Shown here piece after piece: positions 26,946-34,541 of a stretch of 64,000 nt of DNA (positions are counted from its first letter, which is position 1; every line of letters starts with the position of its first letter). Below the pieces are notes generated by a model. That model saw only the letters and a program-made list of their open reading frames with translations. It searched no databases and was not told where the DNA came from. This DNA comes from Streptomyces sp. NBC_00654 (lineage in GTDB: Bacteria; Actinomycetota; Actinomycetes; Streptomycetales; Streptomycetaceae), in assembly GCF_026341775.1 (NCBI RefSeq), contig NZ_JAPEOB010000002.1, positions 1,922,001-1,986,000 of the forward strand, in the 5' to 3' direction. Position numbers and translations under genes: made by a program.

Positions 26946-28379
26946 CTACTTCGGGCTGTCGTCCTCGCCGATGTGGTGCACGCGGACCAGGTTCGTGGAT
27001 CCCGCGACGCCGGGCGGGGAGCCGGCCGTGATGACGACCACGTCGCCCTTCCGGCAGCGGCCGATCCGCAGGAGTTCCTCGTCGACCTGGGCCACCATCG
27101 CGTCCGTGGAGTCCACGTGCGGGCCGAGGAAGGTCTCGACGCCCCAGGTGAGGTTCAGCTGGGCGCGGGTGGCCTCGTCGGGGGTGAAGGCGAGGAGCGG
27201 GATGGGCGAGCGGTAGCGGGAGAGGCGCTTGACCGTGTCGCCGCTCTGGGTGAAGGCCACCAGGAACTTCGCGCCGAGGAAGTCGCCCATCTCGGCTGCC
27301 GCGCGGGCGACGGCGCCGCCCTGGGTGCGGGGCTTGTTGCGTTCGGTGAGGGGCGGGAGGCCCTTGGCGAGGATGTCCTCCTCGGCCGCTTCGACGATGC
27401 GGGACATCGTGCGGACGGTCTCGACGGGGAACTTGCCGACGCTGGTCTCGCCGGAGAGCATCACCGCGTCCGTGCCGTCGATGATCGCGTTGGCGACGTC
27501 GGAGGCCTCGGCGCGGGTGGGGCGGGAGTTGTCGATCATCGAGTCGAGCATCTGTGTGGCGACGATGACCGGCTTGGCGTTGCGCCGGGCGAGTTTGATG
27601 GCGCGCTTCTGGACGATCGGGACCTGTTCCAGGGGCATTTCGACGCCGAGGTCGCCCCGGGCGACCATGATGCCGTCGAAGGCGGCGACGATGTCGTCGA
27701 TGTTGTCGACGGCCTGGGGTTTCTCGACCTTGGCGATGACGGGGAGGCGGCGGCCTTCCTCTTCCATGATGCGGTGGACGTCGTCGATGTCGCGTCCGCT
27801 GCGCACGAAGGAGAGGGCGATGATGTCGGCGCCGACGCGCAGGGCCCAGCGGAGGTCGTCGATGTCCTTCTCGGAGAGTGCGGGGACGGAGACGGCGACG
27901 CCGGGGAGGTTGAGTCCCTTGTGGTCGGAGACCATGCCGCCTTCGATGACGGTGGTTCGGACGCGGGGGCCGTCGACTTCGGTGACTTCGAGGGTGACGC
28001 GGCCGTCGTCGACGAGGATGCGTTCGCCGGTGGTGACGTCGGCGGCGAGGCCGTCGTAGGTGGTGCCGCAGGTGTTGCGGTCGCCTTCGTGCGGTTCGAC
28101 GGTGATGGTGAAGGTGTCCCCGCGTTCAAGGAGTACGGGTCCTTCGCGGAAGCGTCCGAGGCGGATCTTCGGGCCTTGAAGGTCGGCGAGGATGCCTACG
28201 CTGCGGCCGGTCTCTTCGGATGCTTTGCGTACACGGTGGTAGCGCTCTTCGTGTTCGGCGTAGGTGCCGTGGCTGAGGTTGAAGCGGGCGATGTCCATTC
28301 CCGCTTCGACGAGTGCCTTGATCTGGTCGTACGAGTCGGTTGCGGGGCCCAGGGTACAAACGATTTTTGCTCGGCGCAT
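26946..28379 (-). CDS. pyk: Pyruvate kinase
   Basis: Final step of glycolysis, transferring phosphate from phosphoenolpyruvate to ADP. The 477-residue protein has the normal length. Family motifs include MRRAKIVCTLGPATDS at the start, ARFNLSHGTY, the substrate and metal site IAKVEKPQAVDN and IMVARGDLGVEMPLEQVP, the cation segment KPVIVATQMLDSMI and the ADVANAIIDGTDAVMLSGETSVGKFP region. The regulatory C-terminal domain is complete. The start is the ATG at 28379. An 18-bp palindrome lies 17 bp upstream. It is convergent with the HTH-LAGLIDADG gene with only six bases between the stops. Confidence 0.97.
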   Translation of the reverse strand: MRRAKIVCTLGPATDSYDQIKALVEAGMDIARFNLSHGTYAEHEERYHRVRKASEETGRSVGILADLQGPKIRLGRFREGPVLLERGDTFTITVEPHEGDRNTCGTTYDGLAADVTTGERILVDDGRVTLEVTEVDGPRVRTTVIEGGMVSDHKGLNLPGVAVSVPALSEKDIDDLRWALRVGADIIALSFVRSGRDIDDVHRIMEEEGRRLPVIAKVEKPQAVDNIDDIVAAFDGIMVARGDLGVEMPLEQVPIVQKRAIKLARRNAKPVIVATQMLDSMIDNSRPTRAEASDVANAIIDGTDAVMLSGETSVGKFPVETVRTMSRIVEAAEEDILAKGLPPLTERNKPRTQGGAVARAAAEMGDFLGAKFLVAFTQSGDTVKRLSRYRSPIPLLAFTPDEATRAQLNLTWGVETFLGPHVDSTDAMVAQVDEELLRIGRCRKGDVVVITAGSPPGVAGSTNLVRVHHIGEDDSPK

Positions 28380-28395
28380 GGTTTGAGCCTAGACC

Positions 28396-28413
28396 TTACC
28401 TACGGGTAGGTAA
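28396..28413. promoter_or_regulatory. Palindromic operator-like site upstream of pyk
   Basis: TTACCTACGGGTAGGTAA is an 18-bp dyad with perfect 8-bp arms and a 2-bp centre, 17 bp upstream of the pyk start codon. A repressor bound here would block the pyk leader or promoter. The protein is unknown. Confidence 0.55.
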
Positions 28414-28500
28414 TTGGCGCCGTATGACACCTCAACAACCTTTGGATGAAGGGTTATTGACAAGTGTTGAATTGTGCACGGGGGTGCTCCGATGAGCGTT

Positions 28501-29214
28501 TCAGTGGAGCGGGGGCGGGTCGAGGGTGAAGGAGGCTTCGACCTGTGCGTCGATGTTCTGGCGTACGGGTTCGAGGTCGATGGGGGTGGCCGCGTCGGCC
28601 ATTTCGGTGGATGCGGCGGCGCTGAAGGGGACGGCGCGGTGGGCGAAGCCGGCGCGGGCGGGGCGTCGGCCGGGTCCGGTGTCGGTGTCGGTGAGTTCGA
28701 GGAGGGCGCCGAGTCGGGTGTTGAGGGCTTCGGCGTATTCGCGGGCGCGTTGGAGGGCTTCGTGGACGGCTTGGCGGCGGGCGGCGGCATGGACGGGCGA
28801 GTGAGGGCGCAGGTCCCACCAGGGGCCGTCGACGCGGGTGAGTTCGTGGTCGGCGAGGCGGGCGGTGAGTTCACCGAGGGCGGTGAAGTCGGTGAGTGTG
28901 GCGGTGAGTTGTACGTGTCCGTGGTAGGCGCGGATGCGTTCGCCGCGGCCGTGGCGGGTGAGTTCGGGGCTGACGGAGAGGGTGCCGGTTTCGAGTTTTT
29001 CGACGGCGTCGCCGTAGCTCTTGATGAGGTCGATGGCTTGGGTGTTGCGGCGGGTGAGGTCGTCGAGGGCGGTGCGTCGGTCGGTGCCGCGGGCGGTGAC
29101 GGTGATGGTGATGCGGGCGATCTCGGGGTCGGCTTCGAGGTGGGCTTCGCCGCGGACGGTGAGGTGGGGGGTTTGGGGGGTGCCGTAGGGGCGGGGGGTG
29201 GTGTGGTCGGTCAT
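28501..29214 (-). CDS. SIMPL domain (DUF541) protein
   Basis: A 237-residue protein with the SIMPL/DUF541 fold: HLTVRGEAHLEADPEIARITITVTARGTDR at the N-terminus, LETGTLSVSPEL, and the C-terminal VEASFTLDP strand. Unlike many family members it has no signal peptide or membrane segment visible, so it is probably cytoplasmic. Related proteins have been linked to oxidative stress or signalling-kinase interaction in other organisms, but no function can be assigned here. The start is the ATG at 29214. It follows pyk's promoter region on the same strand and is divergent from the nucleotidase gene. Confidence 0.85.
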   Translation of the reverse strand: MTDHTTPRPYGTPQTPHLTVRGEAHLEADPEIARITITVTARGTDRRTALDDLTRRNTQAIDLIKSYGDAVEKLETGTLSVSPELTRHGRGERIRAYHGHVQLTATLTDFTALGELTARLADHELTRVDGPWWDLRPHSPVHAAARRQAVHEALQRAREYAEALNTRLGALLELTDTDTGPGRRPARAGFAHRAVPFSAAASTEMADAATPIDLEPVRQNIDAQVEASFTLDPPPLH

Positions 29215-29339
29215 GTGTTCACTGTGGCATGGGGGTGTGGGGGTTGGTGGTCATCAGATCGAAACCTGCGCGGGGTGTTGCGGGGTGTGGTTGCTGGGCC
29301 AGAATCTACGCGCGTTGCCCGACTGAACGAGGAGTAAGA

Positions 29340-31160
29340 ATGCCGTTGAACCGTAGGACGTTTCTAGGCCGTTCGGCTGCTGCCGGTGCGGGTGTGGCGA
29401 TGGCGGGCGGGGCTGTCGTGGGGGCTGCCGGGGCCGCGGAGGCGAAGGGTCACTCCGGGCATGGTCATGGCCGTCCGGTGAAGCGGTACTCGTTCACGGT
29501 GATGGGCACGACGGATCTGCATGGCAATGTCTTCAACTGGGACTACTTCACGGACAAGGAGTTCGACGATCCGGCCCACAACGATTTGGGGCTGGCGAAG
29601 ATCTCGACGTTGGTGGATCAGGTCCGGAAGGAGAAGGGCCGCCGGAATACGCTGCTGATCGATGCGGGTGACACGATTCAGGGCACCCAGTTGTCGTACT
29701 ACTACGCGAAGATCGATCCGATCACGGCGCGGCGTGGTCCGGTGCATCCGATGGCGCAGGCGATGAACGCGATCGGGTACGACGCGGCGGCGCTGGGGAA
29801 TCATGAGTTCAATTACGGTATTCCGGTGCTGCGGAAGTTCGAGGAGCAGTGTGATTTTCCGCTGCTCGGTGCGAATGCGTTGGATGCGCGGACGTTGCGG
29901 CCGGCGTTCGCTCCGTATGTGATGAAGCGGTTGCGTACTCCGCACGGTCGTGATGTGCGGGTGGCGGTGCTGGGGTTGACGAATCCTGGTATCGCGATCT
30001 GGGACAAGGTGAATGTGGGCGGGAAGATGGTGTTCCCGGGTCTTGAGGAGCAGGCGGCGAAGTGGGTGCCGAAGCTTCGGTCGATGGGTGCGGATGTGGT
30101 GATTGTTTCGGCGCATTCGGGTTCGTCGGGTACGTCGTCGTACGGGGATCAGTTGCCGCATGTGGAGAATGCGGCGGGTCTGGTGGCGGAGCAGGTGCCG
30201 GGGATCGATGCGATTCTGGTGGGGCATGCGCATCTGGAGATTCCTGAGCATTTTGTGACGAACAAGGAGACGGGTAGGCAGGTTGTTCTTTCGGAGCCGG
30301 CGAAGTGGGGGCAGCGGCTGACGCTGTTCGACTTCGATCTGGTGTGGGAGAAGGGGCGCTGGTCGGTCGAGAGGGCCGGGGCGCAGGTGCTGAACTCGAA
30401 CACGGTGGTGGAGGACCGGAAGGTGACGTCGCTGTTGCGGGACGAGCACCGGAAGGTGGTGGCGTATGTGAATCAGGTCATCGGTACGTCGGTGGTGGCG
30501 ATGTCCACGGCGGAGGCGGCGTGGAAGGACGAGCCGATCATCGATCTGATCAATGTGGTGCAGGCGGAGACGGTGCGGGCGGCTCTGGCGGGTGGTGAGT
30601 ACGCGGCGTTGCCGGTGTTGTCGCAGGCGTCGTGTTTCTCGCGGACGGCGGCGATTCCCGCGGGTGATGTGACGATCCGGGATGCGGCGGGGTTGTATCC
30701 GTTCGAGAACACGCTTGAGGCGCGGTTGCTGACGGGTGCGCAGCTGAAGGATTATCTGGAGTACTCGGCGAAGTATTATGTGCGGACGGCGGCCGGTGCT
30801 CCGGTGGATACGTCGAAGCTGACGAATGCGGACGGCACGCCGGATTATAATTATGACGCGGTGTCGGGTGTGACGTATGACGTTGACATCGCGAAGCCGG
30901 TGGGTTCTCGGATTGTGGGTCTTTCCTTCGAGGGGAAGGCGATCGATCCGGCTGCGCAGTTTGTGTTCGCGGTGAACAATTATCGGGCGAGCGGTGGGGG
31001 TAATTTCCCGCATGTGCCGGGTGCGAAGCAGCTGTGGGCGAATTCGGATGAGATACGGAACACGATCATCGGCTGGGTGCAGGCGAAGGGGTCGGTGGAT
31101 CCGGCTTCGTTCGCGTCGGTGGGGTGGCGGCTGACGCGGGACGGTGTGCCGGTGTTCTAG
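29340..31160 (+). CDS. Tat-exported bifunctional metallophosphatase/5'-nucleotidase
   Basis: An extracytoplasmic nucleotidase of 606 residues. The N-terminus LNRRTFLGRSAAAGAGVAM is a twin-arginine signal. The calcineurin-like metallophosphatase domain follows, with metal-binding motifs TTDLHGNVF, DAGDTIQGT, LGNHEFNYG and VGHAHLEIPEH. The C-terminal 5'-nucleotidase domain holds the substrate-binding GLYPFENTLEARLLTGAQLKDYLEYS and NNYRASGGGNFPH segments. The family hydrolyses nucleotides and 2',3'-cyclic nucleotides to release phosphate outside the cell. The ATG at 29340 has GAGGAG just upstream. No PHO box was identified. Confidence 0.93.
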   Translation: MPLNRRTFLGRSAAAGAGVAMAGGAVVGAAGAAEAKGHSGHGHGRPVKRYSFTVMGTTDLHGNVFNWDYFTDKEFDDPAHNDLGLAKISTLVDQVRKEKGRRNTLLIDAGDTIQGTQLSYYYAKIDPITARRGPVHPMAQAMNAIGYDAAALGNHEFNYGIPVLRKFEEQCDFPLLGANALDARTLRPAFAPYVMKRLRTPHGRDVRVAVLGLTNPGIAIWDKVNVGGKMVFPGLEEQAAKWVPKLRSMGADVVIVSAHSGSSGTSSYGDQLPHVENAAGLVAEQVPGIDAILVGHAHLEIPEHFVTNKETGRQVVLSEPAKWGQRLTLFDFDLVWEKGRWSVERAGAQVLNSNTVVEDRKVTSLLRDEHRKVVAYVNQVIGTSVVAMSTAEAAWKDEPIIDLINVVQAETVRAALAGGEYAALPVLSQASCFSRTAAIPAGDVTIRDAAGLYPFENTLEARLLTGAQLKDYLEYSAKYYVRTAAGAPVDTSKLTNADGTPDYNYDAVSGVTYDVDIAKPVGSRIVGLSFEGKAIDPAAQFVFAVNNYRASGGGNFPHVPGAKQLWANSDEIRNTIIGWVQAKGSVDPASFASVGWRLTRDGVPVF

Positions 31161-31179
31161 GTCCGGTTCCGCGGCCGCG

Positions 31180-31244
31180 TTCCGGGTTCGGGTTCCGGGT
31201 TCGGGTTCCGGGTTCGGGTTCCGGGTTCGGGTTCCGGGTTCGGG
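31180..31244 (+). repeat. Five perfect 13-bp tandem repeats
   Basis: TTCCGGGTTCGGG is repeated five times without change (31180-31244), followed by a decayed tail to about 31262. It lies in the gap between the stop codons of the nucleotidase and the convergent N-hydroxylase gene. Confidence 0.9.
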
Positions 31245-31314
31245 TGTGGGTTCGGGTGTGGGGCGGACGCCCTCGGTTGATGCCGGGGGCGGCCGCCTTT
31301 TTGTGTGCGGGTGG

Positions 31315-32745
31315 TCAGTTGCCGTGGGCGAGGGGGATGAGTGCGTGGCCCTGGGCGGGGATCCGGGGGTTGTGCTGGGGGGTGAGGCCGAAGGTGGTGA
31401 AGGCGGTGCGTTGTGGGAGGGGGTAGGGGTCGGTGCCGGTGAGGTTGTTGAGGATGGTGGCGCTGCGCCAGGCGGCGAGTCCGAGGTCGGGGGCGCCGAC
31501 GCCGTGGGTGTGGCGTTCGGCGTTCTGTACGTAGACGTGTCCGGTCACGGTGGGGTCGAGGACCAGGCGGTACTGGTCGTCGATGCGGGGGCGGTGGGAG
31601 GCGTCGCGGCGCAGGTAGGGGCCGAGGCTGTCGAGGAGGCCGTCGAGGGGGCGTTCGCGGTAGCCGGTGGCGAGGATGACGGCGTCGGTGGTGAGGCGGG
31701 TGCGGGTGGCCTGCTGGGTGTGTTCGAGGTGGAGTTCGACGCGGGTGGTGGCGACGCGGCCTGCGGTGCGTACGGAGACTCCGGGGGTGAGGGTGGCGTC
31801 GGGCCAGCCGCCGTGGAGGGTGCGTCGGTAGAGCTCGTCGTGGATGGCGGCGATGGTGTCGGCGTCGATGCCTTTGTGGAGCTGCCATTGGCGGGGGACG
31901 AGTTCGTCGCGGGCTGATTCGGGGAGTGCGTGGAAGTAGCGGCTGTAGTCGGGGGTGAAGTGTTCGAGGCCGAGTTTGGAGTACTCCATGGGGGCGAAGG
32001 CTTCGGTGCGGGCGAGCCAGTGGATCTTTTCGGCTCCGGTGGGGCGGGCGCGGAGGAGGTCGAGGAAGATCTCGGCGCCTGACTGTCCTGAGCCGATGAC
32101 GGTGATGTGTTCGGCTTTGAGCAGGTGTTCGCGGTGCTGGAGGTATTCGGCGGAGTGGATGACGGGGACGGATTCGGCTTCGGCGAGGGGTTTGAGGGGT
32201 TCGGGGACGAAGGGTTCGGTGCCGATGCCGAGGGCGATGTGGCGGGTGTAGGCGCGGCCGAGTGCTTCGGCTTCGCCTTCGGTGTCGAGTTGGGTGAAGT
32301 CGACTTCGAAGAGGGTGCGGTCGGGGTTCCAGCGGACGGCGTCGACCTGGTGGCTGAAGTGGAGTCCGGGGAGTTGTTCGCTGACCCAGCGGCAGTAGGC
32401 GTCGTATTCGGCGCGTTGGATGTGGAAGCGCTCGGCGAAGTAGAAGGGGAAGAGCCGGTCGCGGGTGCGTAGGTAGTTGAGGAAGGTCCAGGGGCTTGCG
32501 GGGTCGGCGAGGGTGACGAGGTCGGCGAGGAAGGGGACTTGGAGGCTGGCGCCGTCGAGGAGGAGTCCGGGGTGCCAGTGGAAGGCGCGGCGTTGTTCGT
32601 AGAAGGTCGCGGCGAGGGGGCGGGGGTTTCCGGGGGCGGTGGGGATGCCGTGGGCGAGGGCGGCGAGGGAGAGGTTGAAGGGGCCGATGCCGACGCCGAC
32701 GAGGTCGTGCGGCTGGTCGGGGTCGAGGGCGGGCCGGTCGGTCAT
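31315..32745 (-). CDS. Lysine/cadaverine-type N-hydroxylase (DesB-like flavoprotein monooxygenase)
   Basis: A 476-residue FAD- and NADPH-dependent amine N-hydroxylase of the SidA/IucD/PvdA family, which in desferrioxamine synthesis converts cadaverine to N-hydroxycadaverine. The FAD motif GVGIGPFNLSLAALAHG is at residues 17-33, the NADPH motif VIGSGQSGAEIFLDLL near 220, and the ATG motif AVILATGYRERPL near 375. WHPGLLLDGASLQVPFLADLVTL is strongly characteristic. The ATG at 32745 overlaps the stop of the upstream decarboxylase (ATGA), so the two are translationally coupled. No acyltransferase or NIS synthetase follows. The frame stays open upstream as far as 37143, but only this segment has family signal on this frame. 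Confidence 0.9.
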   Translation of the reverse strand: MTDRPALDPDQPHDLVGVGIGPFNLSLAALAHGIPTAPGNPRPLAATFYEQRRAFHWHPGLLLDGASLQVPFLADLVTLADPASPWTFLNYLRTRDRLFPFYFAERFHIQRAEYDAYCRWVSEQLPGLHFSHQVDAVRWNPDRTLFEVDFTQLDTEGEAEALGRAYTRHIALGIGTEPFVPEPLKPLAEAESVPVIHSAEYLQHREHLLKAEHITVIGSGQSGAEIFLDLLRARPTGAEKIHWLARTEAFAPMEYSKLGLEHFTPDYSRYFHALPESARDELVPRQWQLHKGIDADTIAAIHDELYRRTLHGGWPDATLTPGVSVRTAGRVATTRVELHLEHTQQATRTRLTTDAVILATGYRERPLDGLLDSLGPYLRRDASHRPRIDDQYRLVLDPTVTGHVYVQNAERHTHGVGAPDLGLAAWRSATILNNLTGTDPYPLPQRTAFTTFGLTPQHNPRIPAQGHALIPLAHGN

Positions 32746-34193
32746 CGGGGGGTGTCGCCTTCTGTGCGGGGGGTCGTGGGGTTGGTCACCGTGTGGGGGG
32801 TGGGGTTGTGGGGGTGGGTGAGGTCGGTGGTGACGTTGTTGACGAGGTCGAGGAGTGCGTGGAGGTCTTCGGGGGTGGTGTGGGGGTTGAGGAGGGTGGC
32901 TTTGAGCCAGAGCCGGCCGCCGGTGTGGGCGCGGCCGAGGACGGCGTGGCCGCGGTTGAGGAGGGTGCGGCGGATGGTGGCGACGGTGAGGTCGTCGGCG
33001 TCGGTGGGGCGGAAGAGGACGGTGCTGATGGTGGGGTGGTCGTAGAGGTCGAGGGTGGGGGTTTTGGTGATGAGGTCGGCGAGTTGGTGGGCTGCGGCGA
33101 GGGTGCGGTCGATGAGGTCGGCGAGTCCGGTGCGGCCGAGGGCCTGGAGGGTGACGGCGATCTTGAGGGCGTCGGGGCGTCGGGTGGTGCGGAGGGAGCG
33201 GCCGAGGAGGTCGGGGAGGCCGGCTTCGGTGTCGTCGTCGGCGTTGAGGTAGGGGGCGTGGTGCTGGAGGGGGGTGAGGTGGTGGTGGTCGGGGACGGCG
33301 AGGATGCCTGCGGATGCGGGTTGCCAGCCGAGTTTGTGCAGGTCGAGGGTGACGCTTTGGGCGCGGTCGAGGCCGTGGACGCGGTTTTTGTGGGTGGGGC
33401 TGAAGAGGAGTGGGCCGCCGTATGCGGCGTCGATGTGGAGTTCGGCGCCGTGGGTGGTGCAGAGGTCGGCGATGTCGTCGAGGGGGTCGATTTCGCCGGT
33501 GTCGGTGGTGCCTGCGGTGGCGACGACGAGGAGGGGGCGGTGGAGTTGGGTGAGGGCGGTGTCGAGGGCGGCGAGGTCCATGACGCCGGTGGGGGCGGGG
33601 ATGATGACGGGTTCGGGGAGGCCGAGGAGCCAGGTGGCGCGGGTGATGCTGTGGTGGGCGTTGGCGGCGCAGATGGTCTGGACGGGGCCGTGGCGTTCGC
33701 GGGCGAGGAGGAGGGCGAGTTGGTTGGCTTCGGTGCCGCCGGTGGTGATGACGGCGTCGGGTGAGCCGGTGTGGGGGTAGATCTCGTGGGCGAGTGCGGT
33801 GGTGAGGTCGGCTTCGAGGGCGGAGGCGGCGGGGGCCTGGTCCCAGGAGTCCATGGAGGGGTTGAGGGCGCTGGCGGCGAGGTCGGCCGCTGCGGCGAGG
33901 GCGAGGGGTGGGGTGTGGAGGTGGGCGGCGCAGTGGGGGTGTGCGGGGTCTGCGGCGCCTTCGGTGAGGGCGGTGATGAGGGTGCGCAGTGCGTGGTGGG
34001 GGCCGGTGCCGTGGTCGGGGATGAGGGGGTGGGTGGCGGTGCGGGTCCGGGGGGTGACGGTGTCGGGTCCGCCTGCGGGGAGGGGACCGTTTCTGCGGGT
34101 GGCGCCGTCGTGGAGGGCGGTGAGGACGGTGTCGAGGAGGGGGCGCAGTGCGGCGGGGCCTGCGGTGCCTCCGGCGAGCGGTGGGGTGGGCAT
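32742..34193 (-). CDS. PLP-dependent decarboxylase (DesA-like, lysine decarboxylase family)
   Basis: A 483-residue group II PLP decarboxylase of the type that makes cadaverine from lysine in desferrioxamine synthesis. Typical motifs are VITTGGTEANQLALLLARE, NAHHSITRATWLLG (His stacking on PLP), HIDAAYGGP (Asp contacting the pyridine nitrogen) and LDLHKLGWQPASAG, whose Lys near residue 284 forms the Schiff base. The ATG at 34193 has AAGGA about 12 bases upstream. Lysine is the likely substrate given the N-hydroxylase partner, but ornithine or diaminobutyrate cannot be excluded. I see no iron box (DmdR1/IdeR type) upstream, unlike typical des operons. Confidence 0.86.
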   Translation of the reverse strand: MPTPPLAGGTAGPAALRPLLDTVLTALHDGATRRNGPLPAGGPDTVTPRTRTATHPLIPDHGTGPHHALRTLITALTEGAADPAHPHCAAHLHTPPLALAAAADLAASALNPSMDSWDQAPAASALEADLTTALAHEIYPHTGSPDAVITTGGTEANQLALLLARERHGPVQTICAANAHHSITRATWLLGLPEPVIIPAPTGVMDLAALDTALTQLHRPLLVVATAGTTDTGEIDPLDDIADLCTTHGAELHIDAAYGGPLLFSPTHKNRVHGLDRAQSVTLDLHKLGWQPASAGILAVPDHHHLTPLQHHAPYLNADDDTEAGLPDLLGRSLRTTRRPDALKIAVTLQALGRTGLADLIDRTLAAAHQLADLITKTPTLDLYDHPTISTVLFRPTDADDLTVATIRRTLLNRGHAVLGRAHTGGRLWLKATLLNPHTTPEDLHALLDLVNNVTTDLTHPHNPTPHTVTNPTTPRTEGDTPR

Positions 34194-34412
34194 GGGCGGG
34201 TGGTCCTTCGGGTACGCGGGGGTGGACTTGCCAGCTTGTACGGGATTTGTGGTGGCGCGGCCGAAGAGCCCAACGATCTGAACTCGAAAGGGGTACTGGC
34301 CATGGGTGTGGGCCCGTTGCCGGTGGTTCAGGTGGTATGGGTGTGCGGTTTTGGGATGGGTGTGCGTGTGGGTGGTGTGGAGGCGTGTGTGCCGTTGGTG
34401 TCGGGCATGGGT

Positions 34413-34450
34413 GTGCCCGGGGCCCCTCGGTGCTGAGGGATCCCGGGCAC
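34413..34450 (-). terminator. Terminator downstream of pepN
   Basis: GTGCCCGGGGCCCCTC (34413-34428) pairs with GAGGGATCCCGGGCAC (34435-34450), a 16-bp stem with one mismatch and one wobble pair and a 6-base loop. Confidence 0.7.
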
Positions 34451-34458
34451 GGGTGACG

Positions 34459-34494
34459 CGGGTGGTGCGGGTGGTGCGGGTGGTGCCGGTGGTG
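34459..34494 (+). repeat. 9-bp tandem repeats
   Basis: CGGGTGGTG occurs three times in tandem (34459, 34468, 34477), followed by CCGGTGGTG at 34486. It lies between the pepN stop and its terminator. Confidence 0.8.
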
Positions 34495-34541
34495 CGGGTT
34501 CCGGCGGGCGGTGCCGGTGGTGTGTGGTCGGCCGGATGCGG

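Larger units (their letters stand above)
34194..34541. other. Intergenic region between pepN and the desA-like gene
   Basis: Contains the pepN terminator hairpin and a block of 9-bp repeats (both listed separately). The rest should hold the promoter of the decarboxylase operon. TTGGGC and ACAAAT with 17-base spacing lie in it on the - strand but are a weak match. A 44-codon rightward frame at 34302-34436 has a plausible ribosome site but no family signal, and I do not call it a gene. Confidence 0.45.

Noticed and set aside
31315..34193. A complete desferrioxamine (desABCD) cluster
   Set aside because: Only the decarboxylase and N-hydroxylase are present. The next genes downstream and upstream are a nucleotidase and pepN.
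34194..34320. Iron box (DmdR1/IdeR site) upstream of the desA-like gene
   Set aside because: No sequence close to TTAGGTTAGGCTAACC was seen in this gap.
34302..34436. 44-codon small gene
   Set aside because: It has a fair ribosome site, but the Val/Gly/Cys-rich product has no family signal and its end runs into the pepN terminator.
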